A stretch of 64,000 nucleotides of DNA, taken from Hymenobacter canadensis. Its GTDB lineage: Bacteria; Bacteroidota; Bacteroidia; Cytophagales; Hymenobacteraceae. The notes under the pieces were generated by a model. That model worked only from the letters and a program-made list of their open reading frames with translations. It had not been told where the DNA came from and searched no databases. The position numbers were made by a program, and so were the translations under genes. Shown here piece by piece: positions 34,897-43,967 of the stretch (positions are counted from its first letter, which is position 1; each line of letters begins with the position of its first letter). The stretch spans positions 4,390,501-4,454,500 of the forward strand of contig NZ_CP114767.1 of NCBI RefSeq assembly GCF_027359925.1. Direction: 5' to 3'.

Positions 34897-36396
34897 TCAC
34901 TTCACCGCCTCTTTCGGCCAAGTAAACACGAAGGCGGCGCCTTGGCCCACGGCCGACTCGACGTGGATACTGCCCTTTTGCTCGTCGATGATTTTCTTAA
35001 CGATACTCAGGCCGATGCCGGTGCTTTCGGCCGTGTGCCGGTCGCGCAGGGTCTGGAAAATAAGAAAGATCTTCTCGTGGTATTCGGGCGCGATGCCCGG
35101 GCCGTCGTCCTGCACCCGAAACTCGTAGCACTTGCCCACGTCGCGGCAGCCGACGGTGATAGTGCCCGCCTCTTTGTCGTGGTATTTGGCGGCGTTGCTC
35201 ATCAGATTCGTGAACACCTGCTGCAGGCTCAGGCGGTCGGTGTGCAGCACCGGCAGCGAGTCAGCCAGCTCTACCCGGAAGCTAAGCGGCACCACCATTT
35301 CCGTGATTTCGCTCACCAGTTGCGCCACGTTCACTTCCTCGATGTGCTGCTCGGTGCGGCCCGCGCGGGCGTAGGCCAGCAGGCCGTTGATGAGGTCTTC
35401 GAGGCGGCTGAGACGGCCTTTCATCATGTCCAGGTACTGGCGCATCTGCTCGCTCAGCTCGCCGTGCAGCTCGTCCTCAATCCACTTGACCACCGTCATC
35501 ACGCCCCGCAGCGGCGCTTTCAAGTCGTGGGAGGCTACGTAGGCAAACTGGTCCAGCTCCAGGTTGCGGTTTTTGAGAGCCGTGAAGTTCTCATCGAGCG
35601 TCTGGGTCATGCGGTTGAGCGAGGTGGCCAGCTTGCCCAGCGTGTCGCGCTGCTGGTCCTGGCTGATCTTCACGCTGAAGTCGCCCTGCACCACCTGGTT
35701 GGCCAGGTTCTCAATGATTTCGATGCGCTGGGCCGTGTCGTCGTTCACGGTGGTCAGCTGTTGCTGCAGGCGCTGGTTGGCGCGCAGCTCGCGCGAGATT
35801 TTCGAGAACAGCCACAGCACAATCAGCACGGCCAGCACCGCCGACACGACGATGGCCAGCGGGCTGGTGTTTTCGTAGAAATCCTGGTTCTGGCGGCGCT
35901 GGTCGAGCAGAACCGTTTCGTCCACCGTTATTTCATCCAGCAGCCGCCGGATATCGTTCAGCGTGTTTTTGTCGGCCAGCACCAAGTCGCGGGCGGCCTC
36001 AAGCGAGGCTGGCGCGCGCTGCCACTTGGTGAGCAGGGCCCGCTCAAAGGCAATCAGCTGCCGCAGGCTGTCGAGGCGGCCCTGCTGCGTGGGGTTGTCG
36101 CGGGTGAGCAGCAGCAGCGAGTCGAAGTTGCGCAGGGCGCCGTCGAGGCTGCTCTGCACCTCGTCCAGGCGGGTGGTGTCGTTCAGCAGCAGGTAGTTGC
36201 GCACGGCCAGCTGGGCGTCGCGGGTGCGCATGCGCATGTCGGAGGTGTGCTGCATCACCTGGTAGGTGTGCTCCACCTGCCGCGTGTAAAAGCTCAGTTG
36301 CTGAATGCTGCGGTAGGCCAGCAGCGAGGTGAGCGTGAGCACCAGCAGCGCCACCGTGAAGCCGAGAAGAATCTTGGTATTGAGTTGTAGCCGCAT
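34897..36396 (-). CDS. CHASE3-type sensor histidine kinase
   Basis: 499 residues from the ATG at 36396. TM1 at about 8-28, a helical periplasmic sensor region 30-177 of CHASE3 type, TM2 at 178-198, HAMP-like linker 200-270, HisKA with phosphoacceptor H290 in FAYVASHDLKAPL, and a catalytic domain with N box NLMSNAAKYH, G1 DDGPGI and G2 GIGLSIV. This order of CHASE3, HAMP and a bacteriophytochrome-type kinase is common. The genes that follow on the strand are a single-domain receiver and a STAS-like protein, its probable partners. Signal unknown. Confidence 0.92.
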   Translation of the reverse strand: MRLQLNTKILLGFTVALLVLTLTSLLAYRSIQQLSFYTRQVEHTYQVMQHTSDMRMRTRDAQLAVRNYLLLNDTTRLDEVQSSLDGALRNFDSLLLLTRDNPTQQGRLDSLRQLIAFERALLTKWQRAPASLEAARDLVLADKNTLNDIRRLLDEITVDETVLLDQRRQNQDFYENTSPLAIVVSAVLAVLIVLWLFSKISRELRANQRLQQQLTTVNDDTAQRIEIIENLANQVVQGDFSVKISQDQQRDTLGKLATSLNRMTQTLDENFTALKNRNLELDQFAYVASHDLKAPLRGVMTVVKWIEDELHGELSEQMRQYLDMMKGRLSRLEDLINGLLAYARAGRTEQHIEEVNVAQLVSEITEMVVPLSFRVELADSLPVLHTDRLSLQQVFTNLMSNAAKYHDKEAGTITVGCRDVGKCYEFRVQDDGPGIAPEYHEKIFLIFQTLRDRHTAESTGIGLSIVKKIIDEQKGSIHVESAVGQGAAFVFTWPKEAVK

Positions 36397-36496
36397 CTGC
36401 AGGAAAAAGGCGAAACCGAAAGTCAGCACGCTTACGCGCCTGCAAGGATAACGGTTGGGGCACGGAAAAGCACGCCGCCTCTCGGCCCCGGTGCTG

Positions 36497-36504
36497 TATC
36501 TTTG
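36497..36504 (+). promoter_or_regulatory. -7 box of the TrmH methyltransferase gene
   Basis: TATCTTTG matches TANNTTTG and lies 35 nt before the start codon. No clear -33 element is seen. Confidence 0.45.
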
Positions 36505-36539
36505 GGGCGCCCGCCGGATTGCCGGGCTCGTCTTTCGTT

Positions 36540-37343
36540 ATGCCCGACCTCCTTTCCAGTCCCCAGAACCCGCGCATCAAAAATCTGCTCAAGCTGCAGC
36601 AAAAATCGTCGGAGCGGCGCGAGCAGGGCCTCACCATCATTGAAGGCCTGCGCGAGCTGACCATTGCCCGGGCTGCCGGCGTGGCTGTGCCCACGCTGTT
36701 TGTGTGCCCCGAGCTAGCCGGCCCCGAGCGGCAGCAGCAGCTGCAGGCCCTGTTTGGAGAAGGCCCGACGGAGTGGTTTGAGGTGTCGAAGGCGGTGTTT
36801 GAGAAAGTGGCGTACCGCGAAGGCTCCGACGGCGTGCTGGCCCTGGCGCAGCCGCCGCGCCACACGCTGGCCGGGCTGAAGCTGCCGGCCTCGCCGCTGC
36901 TGCTGGTGCTGGAGGCTGTGGAGAAGCCCGGCAACCTGGGTGCCATCCTGCGCACCGCCGACGCCGCCCGCGCCGACGCCGTCATCATCTGCGACCCACG
37001 CACCGACCTGTATAATCCCAACGCCATCCGCAGCAGCATCGGCTGCATTTTCACGGTGCCCACCGTAGCCACTACCCGGCAGGAACTGCTCGGCTGGTGC
37101 CAGCAGCACGGCATCCGCACCTACGCCGCCGCCCTCACCGACCACGCCCGCCCTTACACCCAGTATGACTTCCGCGGCCCCACCGCCTTCGTGATGGGCA
37201 CCGAAGCCGACGGCCTCACGCCCGAGCTCATGCAGGCCTGCACCGAAACCATCATCATCCCGATGGGCGGCTACATTGATTCGCTGAACGTGAGCACCGC
37301 CACGGCCATCCTCACGTTTGAGGCCGTGCGCCAGCGCGGCTAG
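36540..37343 (+). CDS. TrmH/SpoU-family RNA 2'-O-methyltransferase
   Basis: 267 residues from the ATG at 36540. An N-terminal RNA-binding L30e-like part (about 1-95) precedes the knotted SPOUT methyltransferase. SpoU motifs: NLGAILRTADA (motif 1), FVMGTEADGL (motif 2), and IPMGGYIDSLNVSTATAIL (motif 3). It methylates a ribose 2'-OH of rRNA or tRNA using SAM. Which base is not deducible. Its stop shares the palindrome CTAG with the convergent gene that follows. Confidence 0.9.
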   Translation: MPDLLSSPQNPRIKNLLKLQQKSSERREQGLTIIEGLRELTIARAAGVAVPTLFVCPELAGPERQQQLQALFGEGPTEWFEVSKAVFEKVAYREGSDGVLALAQPPRHTLAGLKLPASPLLLVLEAVEKPGNLGAILRTADAARADAVIICDPRTDLYNPNAIRSSIGCIFTVPTVATTRQELLGWCQQHGIRTYAAALTDHARPYTQYDFRGPTAFVMGTEADGLTPELMQACTETIIIPMGGYIDSLNVSTATAILTFEAVRQRG

Positions 37344-38047
37344 ACGCCGGGCGCGGCGGCGGTGCGGCGGCGGCGCCACAGCAGCAGGCCGCCGGCCGCC
37401 AGCAGGAGCAGCAGGCCCGCCAGCATGGTGCCCACCATCACGCGCAGCGAAACCGGGTAGAGCAGGCTGCCGCCCATAAATACGGCCGCCCCCAGCCACC
37501 ACAGCGCCTCCAGGCCCCGCGGCCCGGTGCGCAGCGGCACCGCCCGGATGGTTTCGGGCTGTGCGGGCGGGTAGAACACGTACTTGAGCCGGTGGTAGTC
37601 GTGCAGCAGCAAACCCAGGGTTAGAATCAGAAAGCCGCAGACAAGGGATGGAGTGCCCCGCCAATCCTCAACTCCCTGCCAGTCCTGAGACCAAGTAAAC
37701 ATAATGATGCCTGCCCATATCGGCACCAGCATCAGGGCTCCCAACAGCGCAAACCGGCCCGTTAGCAGTAACAAACCAATGATCAGTTGCGCTACCCCAA
37801 TGAATTGGGCGAAAAGCTGCAAGCCATACTTCGCCAGCAAGGTGTGGTTCATCGGTGGGCCCATCAGCCACGGTATCTGGTTGTCGGAGAGCTTGTAGAG
37901 GCCGGCGCTCAGCATGAAAGCCCCCAGCAAGAGCCGGACACTTATCAGATATACCCTCCGCAGCCAGCCACCAGTCCAGAGCGTTAGGGCAACCGCCAGA
38001 ATGGGCAGAACGACGGTGAGGGTATAGAAGAATTCAGGCGCCGGCAT
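37340..38047 (-). CDS. DoxX-like membrane protein
   Basis: 235 residues from the ATG at 38047, with six or seven hydrophobic segments. The middle (LISVRLLLGAFMLSAGLYKLSD, then AKYGLQLFAQFIGVAQLIIG) resembles the DoxX/MauE-like membrane family. The C-terminal TM is followed by a basic tail. Its stop codon overlaps that of the convergent methyltransferase gene by four bases. Function unknown. Confidence 0.7.
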   Translation of the reverse strand: MPAPEFFYTLTVVLPILAVALTLWTGGWLRRVYLISVRLLLGAFMLSAGLYKLSDNQIPWLMGPPMNHTLLAKYGLQLFAQFIGVAQLIIGLLLLTGRFALLGALMLVPIWAGIIMFTWSQDWQGVEDWRGTPSLVCGFLILTLGLLLHDYHRLKYVFYPPAQPETIRAVPLRTGPRGLEALWWLGAAVFMGGSLLYPVSLRVMVGTMLAGLLLLLAAGGLLLWRRRRTAAAPGV

Positions 38048-38185
38048 AGGGTATCGATAAGATGCTTGGCCGCGAATCAACGCATAAAATGCCAGACGCC
38101 CCAGCCCCGGATGCAGCACGCAGGTTGCGCGGTGTTATGGCCGTTTGCCACCTTTGAACTTTCGTACCCGTTTCCCTGCCTTTCT

Positions 38186-38461
38186 ATGGCCATTCAGCAC
38201 CGCACGTTTCTCGTTCATGGCCGCGTCCAGGGCGTTTTCTACCGCCAGAGCACCGTGCAGCAGGCCCGGCAACTGGGCCTCCACGGCTACGCCCGCAACA
38301 ACCCCGACGGCACCGTCACCATCGAAGCGGAAGGCCCGGCCGAAGCGCTGGACGCTCTGCAGGCCTGGTGCCACCACGGCCCGCCCGCGGCGCACGTAAC
38401 TCAGGTGGAGGTATCGGCTGGGCCGGTGCAGCGCTACACTACGTTTGAGGTGCGGCGGTAG
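38186..38461 (+). CDS. acyP: Acylphosphatase
   Basis: 91 residues from the ATG at 38186, the normal family size. Catalytic residues are R20 in HGRVQGVFYR and N38 in GYARNN. It hydrolyses acyl phosphates such as acetyl phosphate or 1,3-bisphosphoglycerate in the cytoplasm. A promoter-like pair GTTG (38124) then CACCTTTG (38149-38156) lies upstream. Convergent with the DUF2071 gene. Confidence 0.95.
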   Translation: MAIQHRTFLVHGRVQGVFYRQSTVQQARQLGLHGYARNNPDGTVTIEAEGPAEALDALQAWCHHGPPAAHVTQVEVSAGPVQRYTTFEVRR

Positions 38462-38479
38462 CGCTGCACCGGCGCCGGC

Positions 38480-39202
38480 TTACACGCGGCGTAGCTCCTG
38501 CACCTGCACATCCAGCGGATCGGCGGCGTAGAGGAGCGGTGGCCCCAGCGGGGTGGGCAGGCCGTGGCTTTCCACCAGCGTCGAGTCCCACTCCTGCAGC
38601 GTGGCTTCCCGCAGCGTCCAGGGCTCGTGCCACAGGCGGCCGCGCCACAAATTATTACCCTGCACGCCTTGCTGCAGGTCGGCGCCGGCCGTGTACAGGC
38701 AATACCGCTCCGTGAGAAAATAGGCCAGCGTACCCGGCTGGGCCAGGGGTAATGTCGCGCCCGGCGTCCAGGTAGCCGCGAAGGTGGCGGGGGCCGCGCC
38801 CCGGTGGGTGCGCTCGGCCACCGCCCGCAGGCTGCCCGCCGCTTCCGTCAGGCTGATGCGGGCGTGCAGATACGGCAGGTGAAACAAGGTGCGGGCCGCC
38901 CACACGCCCAGCGGCTGCGTGGCATCCAGCGACAAAAACCACACGCCGGGCACACCGTCGAGGGTGGCGTAGGTGCGCACGTTAAGCTCGTGCAGGGCAC
39001 TCAGGCCCGGCACGGCCGGCAGGCCCAGCGGCCGGATGTGGCTCATCGTGAACGGCACCACGCCCAGCCACGCATGCCCCTCAAACGTGTCCACTTCCAG
39101 CCGGGCCGGCAGATAGGGGCGGAGCAGCTCGGGCGGCACGGGCCAGTGCGCAAACAGCAGGTTGCTCCAGCGCTGCCGCATCAGGTGCAGGCGGCTGCGC
39201 AT
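38480..39202 (-). CDS. YqjF/DUF2071 family protein
   Basis: 240 residues from the ATG at 39202; a GTG nine codons earlier is a weaker start. The DUF2071 pattern is visible: LLFAHWPVPPELLRPYLPARLEVDTFEGHAWLG, then the WFLSLDA and YFLTERY blocks. Members are soluble beta-barrel-like proteins of unknown activity. It lies downstream of a terminator, so it should have its own promoter, which I could not place. Confidence 0.85.
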   Translation of the reverse strand: MRSRLHLMRQRWSNLLFAHWPVPPELLRPYLPARLEVDTFEGHAWLGVVPFTMSHIRPLGLPAVPGLSALHELNVRTYATLDGVPGVWFLSLDATQPLGVWAARTLFHLPYLHARISLTEAAGSLRAVAERTHRGAAPATFAATWTPGATLPLAQPGTLAYFLTERYCLYTAGADLQQGVQGNNLWRGRLWHEPWTLREATLQEWDSTLVESHGLPTPLGPPLLYAADPLDVQVQELRRV

Positions 39203-39298
39203 CGGAGTAGGGGAGAAATCAGGAAGCACGGGGGTAGTTCAGGAGTGGAATGGCAGGTAGCAATACAACAAACACAGCCCGCATCTGGCCTTCCGGCA

Positions 39299-39325
39299 AC
39301 AAAAAAGCGCGGCCATTGGCCGCGC
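39299..39325 (-). terminator. Terminator after the coiled-coil gene
   Basis: GCGCGGCC-ATT-GGCCGCGC with an A6 run at 39301-39306, which is a T run on the minus strand. It lies 31 nt past the distal in-frame stop at 39356, so it marks the true end of that transcript. Confidence 0.85.
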
Positions 39326-39355
39326 CTGTTGCTGTATTATAGTCTGCCGGTAAGC

Positions 39356-39673
39356 TTAGCCGGCTTGTTTGTACACCACTTTCTCCAGGTTCTCCAGCCG
39401 CTGCCGCAGCTCCCGTACCTCGGTTTCCTGGGTGGTCTACGTGGTTTGCACCCGGTCGAAGCGCTCCGTTTGCCGGTTCATGGCGTCCAGCACGGCCGTG
39501 GTCATGTTGTTGAAGGCGCTTTCCAGCCGGTTGAAGCCGTGACCCATTTCCTGGCGCAGGCCGCCCATTTCCTGTTGCAGGGCGGAAACGTCGCGCTGCA
39601 CTTTGTCCAGCGTAATCAGAATATCAGCTACCACTTCGGGCAGGTCGCGCTTATTGCGGTTTTCGGAATCCAT
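39356..39673 (-). pseudogene. Small coiled-coil protein gene interrupted by an in-frame TAG
   Basis: From the ATG at 39673 the frame codes 78 residues (DKVQRDVSALQQEMGGLRQE, coiled-coil heptads) and meets TAG at 39437-39439. In the same frame 26 further codons (TTQETEVRELRQRLENLEK...) continue coiled-coil-like sequence to TAA at 39356, followed by a terminator. The simplest reading is a recent nonsense change that removes the C-terminus, with the intact product 104-105 residues. A working 78-residue product cannot be excluded. No signal peptide. Function of the family is unknown. Confidence 0.7.
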
Positions 39674-39742
39674 TGCAGATAGAGGTTGGCGAGGGCTCTG
39701 CGAATATAAGCAATCAGCTCATTACCAAGCAAGTCCGGCAAT

Positions 39743-39776
39743 AAAAAAGGGGAGCAGCCACCGGCTGCTCCCCTTT
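39743..39776 (-). terminator. Terminator of typA
   Basis: GGGGAGCAGCC and GGCTGCTCCCC form a perfect 11-bp stem around ACC, with an A run at 39743-39748 (T run on the minus strand), 20 nt after the typA stop. Confidence 0.9.
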
Positions 39777-39796
39777 GCAAACTAGCTGACGGGCAG

Positions 39797-41605
39797 TTAG
39801 TCTACTTTCTTGGCCGAGCGCAGACGCTCGTTTTCGTCGAGCAGAATTTTGCGCATCCGGATCGACTTCGGCGTTACCTCCAGGTATTCATCCTTCTGGA
39901 TGTATTCCATGGCTTCTTCCAGCGAGAACTGGCGCTTCGGGATGATCTTGGCGTTGTCGTCGGTGCCCGACGCGCGCATGTTGGTGAGCTTCTTGCCTTT
40001 CTGGATGTTGATGGTCAGGTCGTTGGGGCGGGTGTGCTCGCCGATAACCTGGCCGGCGTATACCTCTTCGCCCGGATCAACAAAGAATTCGCCACGGTCC
40101 TGCATCTTGTCGATGGTGTAAGCGGTACCAACACCGGTATCCATCGAAATCAGCGAGCCGGCAATACGGCCGGGGATTACGCCTTTGTGCGGCTCGTAGG
40201 CCGAGAAGCGGTGGTTCATGATGGCCTCACCAGCGGTGGCCGTCAGCACGTTGTTACGCAGGCCGATCAGGCCGCGGGCCGGAATGTTGAACTCCAGGTG
40301 CTGCAGGTCGCCCTTAGGCTCCATGATGGTCAGCTCACCCTTACGCATCGTCACCAGCTCGATTACCTTGCCGGCCGTCGTCTCGGGTACGTCCACTACC
40401 AGGTGCTCAATCGGCTCCAGACGGTGGCCTTTGTCGTCTTCCTGGAACAGTACCTGGGGCTGGCCTACCTGCAGTTCGAACCCTTCGCGACGCATGGTCT
40501 CGATGAGTACCGACAAGTGAAGAATACCGCGGCCGTACACGAGGAACGTGTCTTCCTTATCGGTTTCCTTTACGCGCAGGGCCAGGTTTTTCTCGGTTTC
40601 CTTGAACAGACGGTCACGCAGGTGACGCGAGGTCACGAATTTACCTTCCTTACCGAAGAACGGCGAGTTGTTGATGGTGAACAGCATGTTCATCGTCGGC
40701 TCGTCGATGCTGATAACGGCGAGGCCCTCGGGGTTATCGGCGTCAGCCAGCGTATCGCCGATGTCGAAGCCTTCGATGCCGGTTACGGCGCAGATTTCGC
40801 CGGAGCTAACCTCGGAAACCTTGGTGCGGCCGAGGCCTTCGAACACCTGCAGCTCCTTGATTTTTACTTTCTTGATGGTGCCATCACGCTTCACGAGGCT
40901 CATGTTGGCGCCTTCCTTCAGCGTACCGCGGTGCACGCGGCCGATGGCGATACGGCCCACGAACGACGAGTAGTCGAGCGAGGTAACCTGCATCTGGGGC
41001 GTGCCGTCCAGGGTAGGAGCGGGAGGGATGGAAGCCACAACCGCGTCGAGCAGCGGAATAATGTTGTCGGTCTTCACCTTCCAGTCGGTGCTCATCCAGC
41101 CCTGCTTCGAAGAGCCGTACAGCGTCACGAAATCCAGCTGGTCTTCCGAAGCACCCAGGTTGAACATGAGGTCGAACACCTGCTCGTACACCTCGTCGGG
41201 ACGGCAGTTTTCTTTGTCGACTTTGTTCACCACCACGATGGGCTTCAGGCCCAGGTCGATGGCTTTGCCCAGTACGAAGCGGGTCTGGGGCATGGCACCT
41301 TCGAAGGCATCGACGAGCAGCAAAACGCCGTCGGCCATTTTCAGTACGCGCTCCACCTCGCCGCCGAAGTCGGCGTGACCAGGGGTGTCGATGATGTTGA
41401 TTTTAACGTCCTTGTAACGTACCGATACGTTCTTGGAGACGATGGTAATGCCCCGCTCACGCTCCAGGTCATTGTTGTCCAGAATCAGGTCGTCGAACTG
41501 CTGGTGCTCGTCGAACAGCTTGGAGGCGTGGATGATCTTGTCCACGAGCGTCGTTTTGCCGTGGTCAACGTGGGCGATAATGGCGATGTTCCGAATGTTC
41601 TGCAT
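39797..41605 (-). CDS. typA: Ribosome-associated GTPase TypA/BipA
   Basis: 602 residues from the ATG at 41605, the usual family length. G1 is AHVDHGKTT (near residue 10), G3 DTPGHADF, G4 [13 protein letters not shown]-like domains II, III and V follow, then the BipA-specific C-terminal domain. It binds ribosomes and helps 50S assembly and stress translation. The upstream frame extension was rejected because it has no family similarity. It has a -7 box at 41625-41632 and a strong terminator. Confidence 0.97.
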   Translation of the reverse strand: MQNIRNIAIIAHVDHGKTTLVDKIIHASKLFDEHQQFDDLILDNNDLERERGITIVSKNVSVRYKDVKINIIDTPGHADFGGEVERVLKMADGVLLLVDAFEGAMPQTRFVLGKAIDLGLKPIVVVNKVDKENCRPDEVYEQVFDLMFNLGASEDQLDFVTLYGSSKQGWMSTDWKVKTDNIIPLLDAVVASIPPAPTLDGTPQMQVTSLDYSSFVGRIAIGRVHRGTLKEGANMSLVKRDGTIKKVKIKELQVFEGLGRTKVSEVSSGEICAVTGIEGFDIGDTLADADNPEGLAVISIDEPTMNMLFTINNSPFFGKEGKFVTSRHLRDRLFKETEKNLALRVKETDKEDTFLVYGRGILHLSVLIETMRREGFELQVGQPQVLFQEDDKGHRLEPIEHLVVDVPETTAGKVIELVTMRKGELTIMEPKGDLQHLEFNIPARGLIGLRNNVLTATAGEAIMNHRFSAYEPHKGVIPGRIAGSLISMDTGVGTAYTIDKMQDRGEFFVDPGEEVYAGQVIGEHTRPNDLTINIQKGKKLTNMRASGTDDNAKIIPKRQFSLEEAMEYIQKDEYLEVTPKSIRMRKILLDENERLRSAKKVD

Positions 41606-41624
41606 ACAAAGGTTTTTCCGGGTG

Positions 41625-41632
41625 CAAAGGTA
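41625..41632 (-). promoter_or_regulatory. -7 box of typA
   Basis: TACCTTTG on the minus strand, 20 nt before the start codon. The expected -33 position is AT-rich without a clear TTTG. Confidence 0.5.
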
Positions 41633-41859
41633 CGGAATGTTTGTCGCAAATAAATTACAGTAATCAATTGTTAATGAGTGAGGAAGAAACGGGCAGCAGC
41701 AACAGGCCAACTGATTGGGCTGCTGAGCCCTGGCCCGGCGCTTCCGGAAGATTGCGACCCGCAAGGCCGAACCAGCGCCCGGTTGCGTATGTTCTAGCCG
41801 CAGCCGCTCCAAAGTGGCCCTGTGCTTTCATTTTCACCTGTTTTTCTTTTCCTCGCCTC

Positions 41860-42438
41860 ATGCGCTCCTCCCTCCTGATTATGCTGCTGTCGGTGCTGAC
41901 CCTGAACACGGCCTGCTCGCAGAAAAAAACTGCCCGCACCGATACCAAAATGGACGCCGCCGATTCGCCCCGGTCCGCCACGGCTCCTTCCGGCGCGGCA
42001 AAAGCCTACCCCAAACCCAAGCCCATAACCGGCAAGCCCGACGAGTTTCCGGTGCGCAAAACCGACGCGCAGTGGAAAGCCCAGCTCACCAAGGAGCAGT
42101 ACTACATCCTGCGCGAGCAGGGCACCGAGCGGCCCTTCAACAACCCCTACCACGACAACCACGAGAAGGGCAACTACTACTGTGCCGCCGACCACAACCT
42201 GTTGTTCTCCTCGGAAACCAAGTTTGAGTCGGGCACCGGCTGGCCCAGCTTCTGGGCGCCGGCCACCGAAAACAGCCTGAAAGTAACCGCCGACAACACC
42301 ATGGGCATGAGCCGCGACGAGCTGGTGTGCGCCAAGTGCGGCGGCCACCTCGGCCACGTCTTCAACGACGGCCCCAAGCCCACCGGCCAGCGCTACTGCA
42401 TGGATTCCTACGGCATGGTGTTCGAGAAAGCCAAATAA
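41860..42438 (+). CDS. msrB: Peptide-methionine (R)-S-oxide reductase, lipoprotein
   Basis: 192 residues from the ATG at 41860. A lipoprotein signal ends NTAC (Cys19) and a Pro/Lys linker follows, so the enzyme is anchored outside the cytoplasm, where it would repair oxidised methionines in envelope proteins. MsrB core: [18 protein letters not shown], and catalytic C180 in RYCMDS. The second zinc CxxC is present (C157-x-x-C160) but the first is C108-A-A-D111, so one of the four zinc ligands is replaced by Asp. A repeat of the GTTGTCAG type follows. Confidence 0.92.
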   Translation: MRSSLLIMLLSVLTLNTACSQKKTARTDTKMDAADSPRSATAPSGAAKAYPKPKPITGKPDEFPVRKTDAQWKAQLTKEQYYILREQGTERPFNNPYHDNHEKGNYYCAADHNLLFSSETKFESGTGWPSFWAPATENSLKVTADNTMGMSRDELVCAKCGGHLGHVFNDGPKPTGQRYCMDSYGMVFEKAK

Positions 42439-42442
42439 GGTA

Positions 42443-42519
42443 GTTGTCAGTTGCTGGTTGTCAGTTGTTAGTCGATGAGCGTACTTTCTGACAACTGACA
42501 ACTGACAACTGACAACTAA
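42443..42519. repeat. GTTGTCAGTT tandem repeats, inverted pair
   Basis: Direct units of GTTGTCAGTT at 42443-42471 are mirrored by CAACTGACAA units at 42489-42519, around a 17-nt spacer. The family recurs at 63551-63643. Confidence 0.75.
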
Positions 42520-42645
42520 TTTTGCGTCCGGCCTGCTAGCAACCTAAGCCAGCGGGCCGTTTCGTTTGTTATAGTCGCAAGCTGTGGTTGGCGCATTTTT
42601 CACCAGCCACAGGAATCTTTGCAATCCAATCAATCCGCGATTCTC

Positions 42646-43443
42646 ATGTCCACTCAAGTTCATTCTGATGCCATCGCCGGCCTGCAGGGGGCCCTTGCCC
42701 CGGCCCGGCAGCAGCTGGTAGCCCACGGCGTGTACCAGTCGTTGCACTCGCTCGCCGATCTGCGCGTGTTTATGCAGCACCACGTGTTTGCCGTCTGGGA
42801 TTTTATGTCGCTGCTGAAGGCCTTGCAGCGGGAACTGACCTGCGTGGAGGTGCCGTGGGTGCCCCGCGGCAACCCCGCCACGCGCCGCCTCATCAACGAC
42901 ATCGTGCTGGAAGAGGAAACCGACGTTGACCCCGAAGGCCATCCGTCCAGCCACTTCGAACTGTACCTGCGCTCCATGCGCGAGTGCGGCGCCGATACCG
43001 CCCCCATTGAGCGCCTGCTGGCCGCCCTGGCGCAGGGCGCCACCGTAGCGCAGGCCCTGGAAGCGGCCGACGCGCCAGCCACAGTGCGCGAATTCGTGCT
43101 TGATACGTTCCGCATCATCGAGTCGGGCCAGCCGCACGCCGTGGCCGCCGCCTTCACGTTTGGCCGCGAAGACGTCATTCCCGACATGTTCCGCCACCTC
43201 GTGCACGACCTGCGCCAGCGCTTCCCCGGCCAACTCGACACCTTTACGTACTACCTGGACCGCCACATCCAGCTCGACGAGGAGGTGCACACGCCTTTGG
43301 CCCAGCAAATGGTGCGCGACCTATGCGCCGACGATGCCACCCGCTGGCAGCAGGCCGAGGCAACCGCCGTGCGTTGCATGCAGGCCCGCGTGGGCCTCTG
43401 GGACGGAATTCGGGCGGCGCTGGCGGTGCCGGTGGCCGGGTAG
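42646..43443 (+). CDS. DUF3050 (heme-oxygenase-like fold) protein
   Basis: 265 residues from the ATG at 42646. Helical, with conserved acidic and His positions in blocks FMQHHVFAVWDFMSLLK, ETDVDPEG, SHFELYLRSM and YYLDRHIQLDEEVH, the DUF3050 signature. The fold is inferred to be the heme-oxygenase-like type that can hold a diiron site through Glu, His and Asp ligands. Reaction unknown. Not obviously co-transcribed with msrB, which is separated by repeats. A weak terminator-like hairpin follows. Confidence 0.85.
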   Translation: MSTQVHSDAIAGLQGALAPARQQLVAHGVYQSLHSLADLRVFMQHHVFAVWDFMSLLKALQRELTCVEVPWVPRGNPATRRLINDIVLEEETDVDPEGHPSSHFELYLRSMRECGADTAPIERLLAALAQGATVAQALEAADAPATVREFVLDTFRIIESGQPHAVAAAFTFGREDVIPDMFRHLVHDLRQRFPGQLDTFTYYLDRHIQLDEEVHTPLAQQMVRDLCADDATRWQQAEATAVRCMQARVGLWDGIRAALAVPVAG

Positions 43444-43485
43444 TGCCAGCCGGGCCAACCCAACAGGGCCGTAAGTCGTTGTAAG

Positions 43486-43524
43486 GAAAGCCGCGCCAGC
43501 TTCGGAGCGGCCGGCTTTCTCTGC
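43486..43524 (+). terminator. Weak terminator-like hairpin after DUF3050
   Basis: GAAAGCCG and CGGCTTTC form the stem base with imperfect inner pairing, followed by TCTCTGCTTT. Confidence 0.4.
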
Positions 43525-43527
43525 TTT

Positions 43528-43884
43528 ATGAAAACGATTCGTGTTTATCCGTTGTGCGGGTTGCTGCTGCTCGGCGCTTCAGGCGTGCTGAGTGCTTGCT
43601 TTACGTCGCAGGAAACCTCCAATGAGGTGGCCCGTCCCACGGCCATGCCGGCCGAAATCCGCACCGACGCCGACCGGCAGGCGGCCTACAACAGCGGTGG
43701 TGGTTACGGGGGCTCCGTACCCGACGCTACGCCGGGCCGCGTGCAGCTTGGCGAGCAAGCCAGCGGCATCAACTCGCGCAAGCGTCCGGAAAGCCTCAAT
43801 ACCAACGAAGCCAACACCACCTCGCAGGAAACCCGCCTGCGCCGCCTCAATGGCGCCCCGGTAGACACCGTACGGCGGCCATAG
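43528..43884 (+). CDS. Small lipoprotein of unknown function
   Basis: 118 residues. The lipoprotein signal ends LSAC (Cys24), so the mature protein is short and lies in the envelope. The rest is hydrophilic, with a Gly/Tyr-rich stretch (NSGGGYGGS) and basic C-terminus. No family recognised. Flanked by a strong bidirectional terminator. Confidence 0.75.
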   Translation: MKTIRVYPLCGLLLLGASGVLSACFTSQETSNEVARPTAMPAEIRTDADRQAAYNSGGGYGGSVPDATPGRVQLGEQASGINSRKRPESLNTNEANTTSQETRLRRLNGAPVDTVRRP

Positions 43885-43905
43885 ATTATCGGTGCCCCAT
43901 ACATG

Positions 43906-43942
43906 CAATGGCCCGCTGCTTCCTAAGAAGCAGCGGGCCATT
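43906..43942. terminator. Bidirectional terminator
   Basis: CAATGGCCCGCTGCTT and AAGCAGCGGGCCATTG form a perfect 16-bp stem around a 5-nt loop, between convergent lipoprotein and histone-like genes. Confidence 0.85.
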
Positions 43943-43967
43943 GTATTAGGCAGAGCAGGCGCAACGG

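Noticed and set aside
41606..41812. N-terminal extension of typA to 41812
   Set aside because: It covers the promoter (-7 box at 41625-41632). Standard TypA begins at [17 protein letters not shown].
42443..42519. Tandem GTTGTCAG units resembling a CRISPR array
   Set aside because: There are no unique spacers of constant length between units, the halves are inverted, and no cas genes are nearby.
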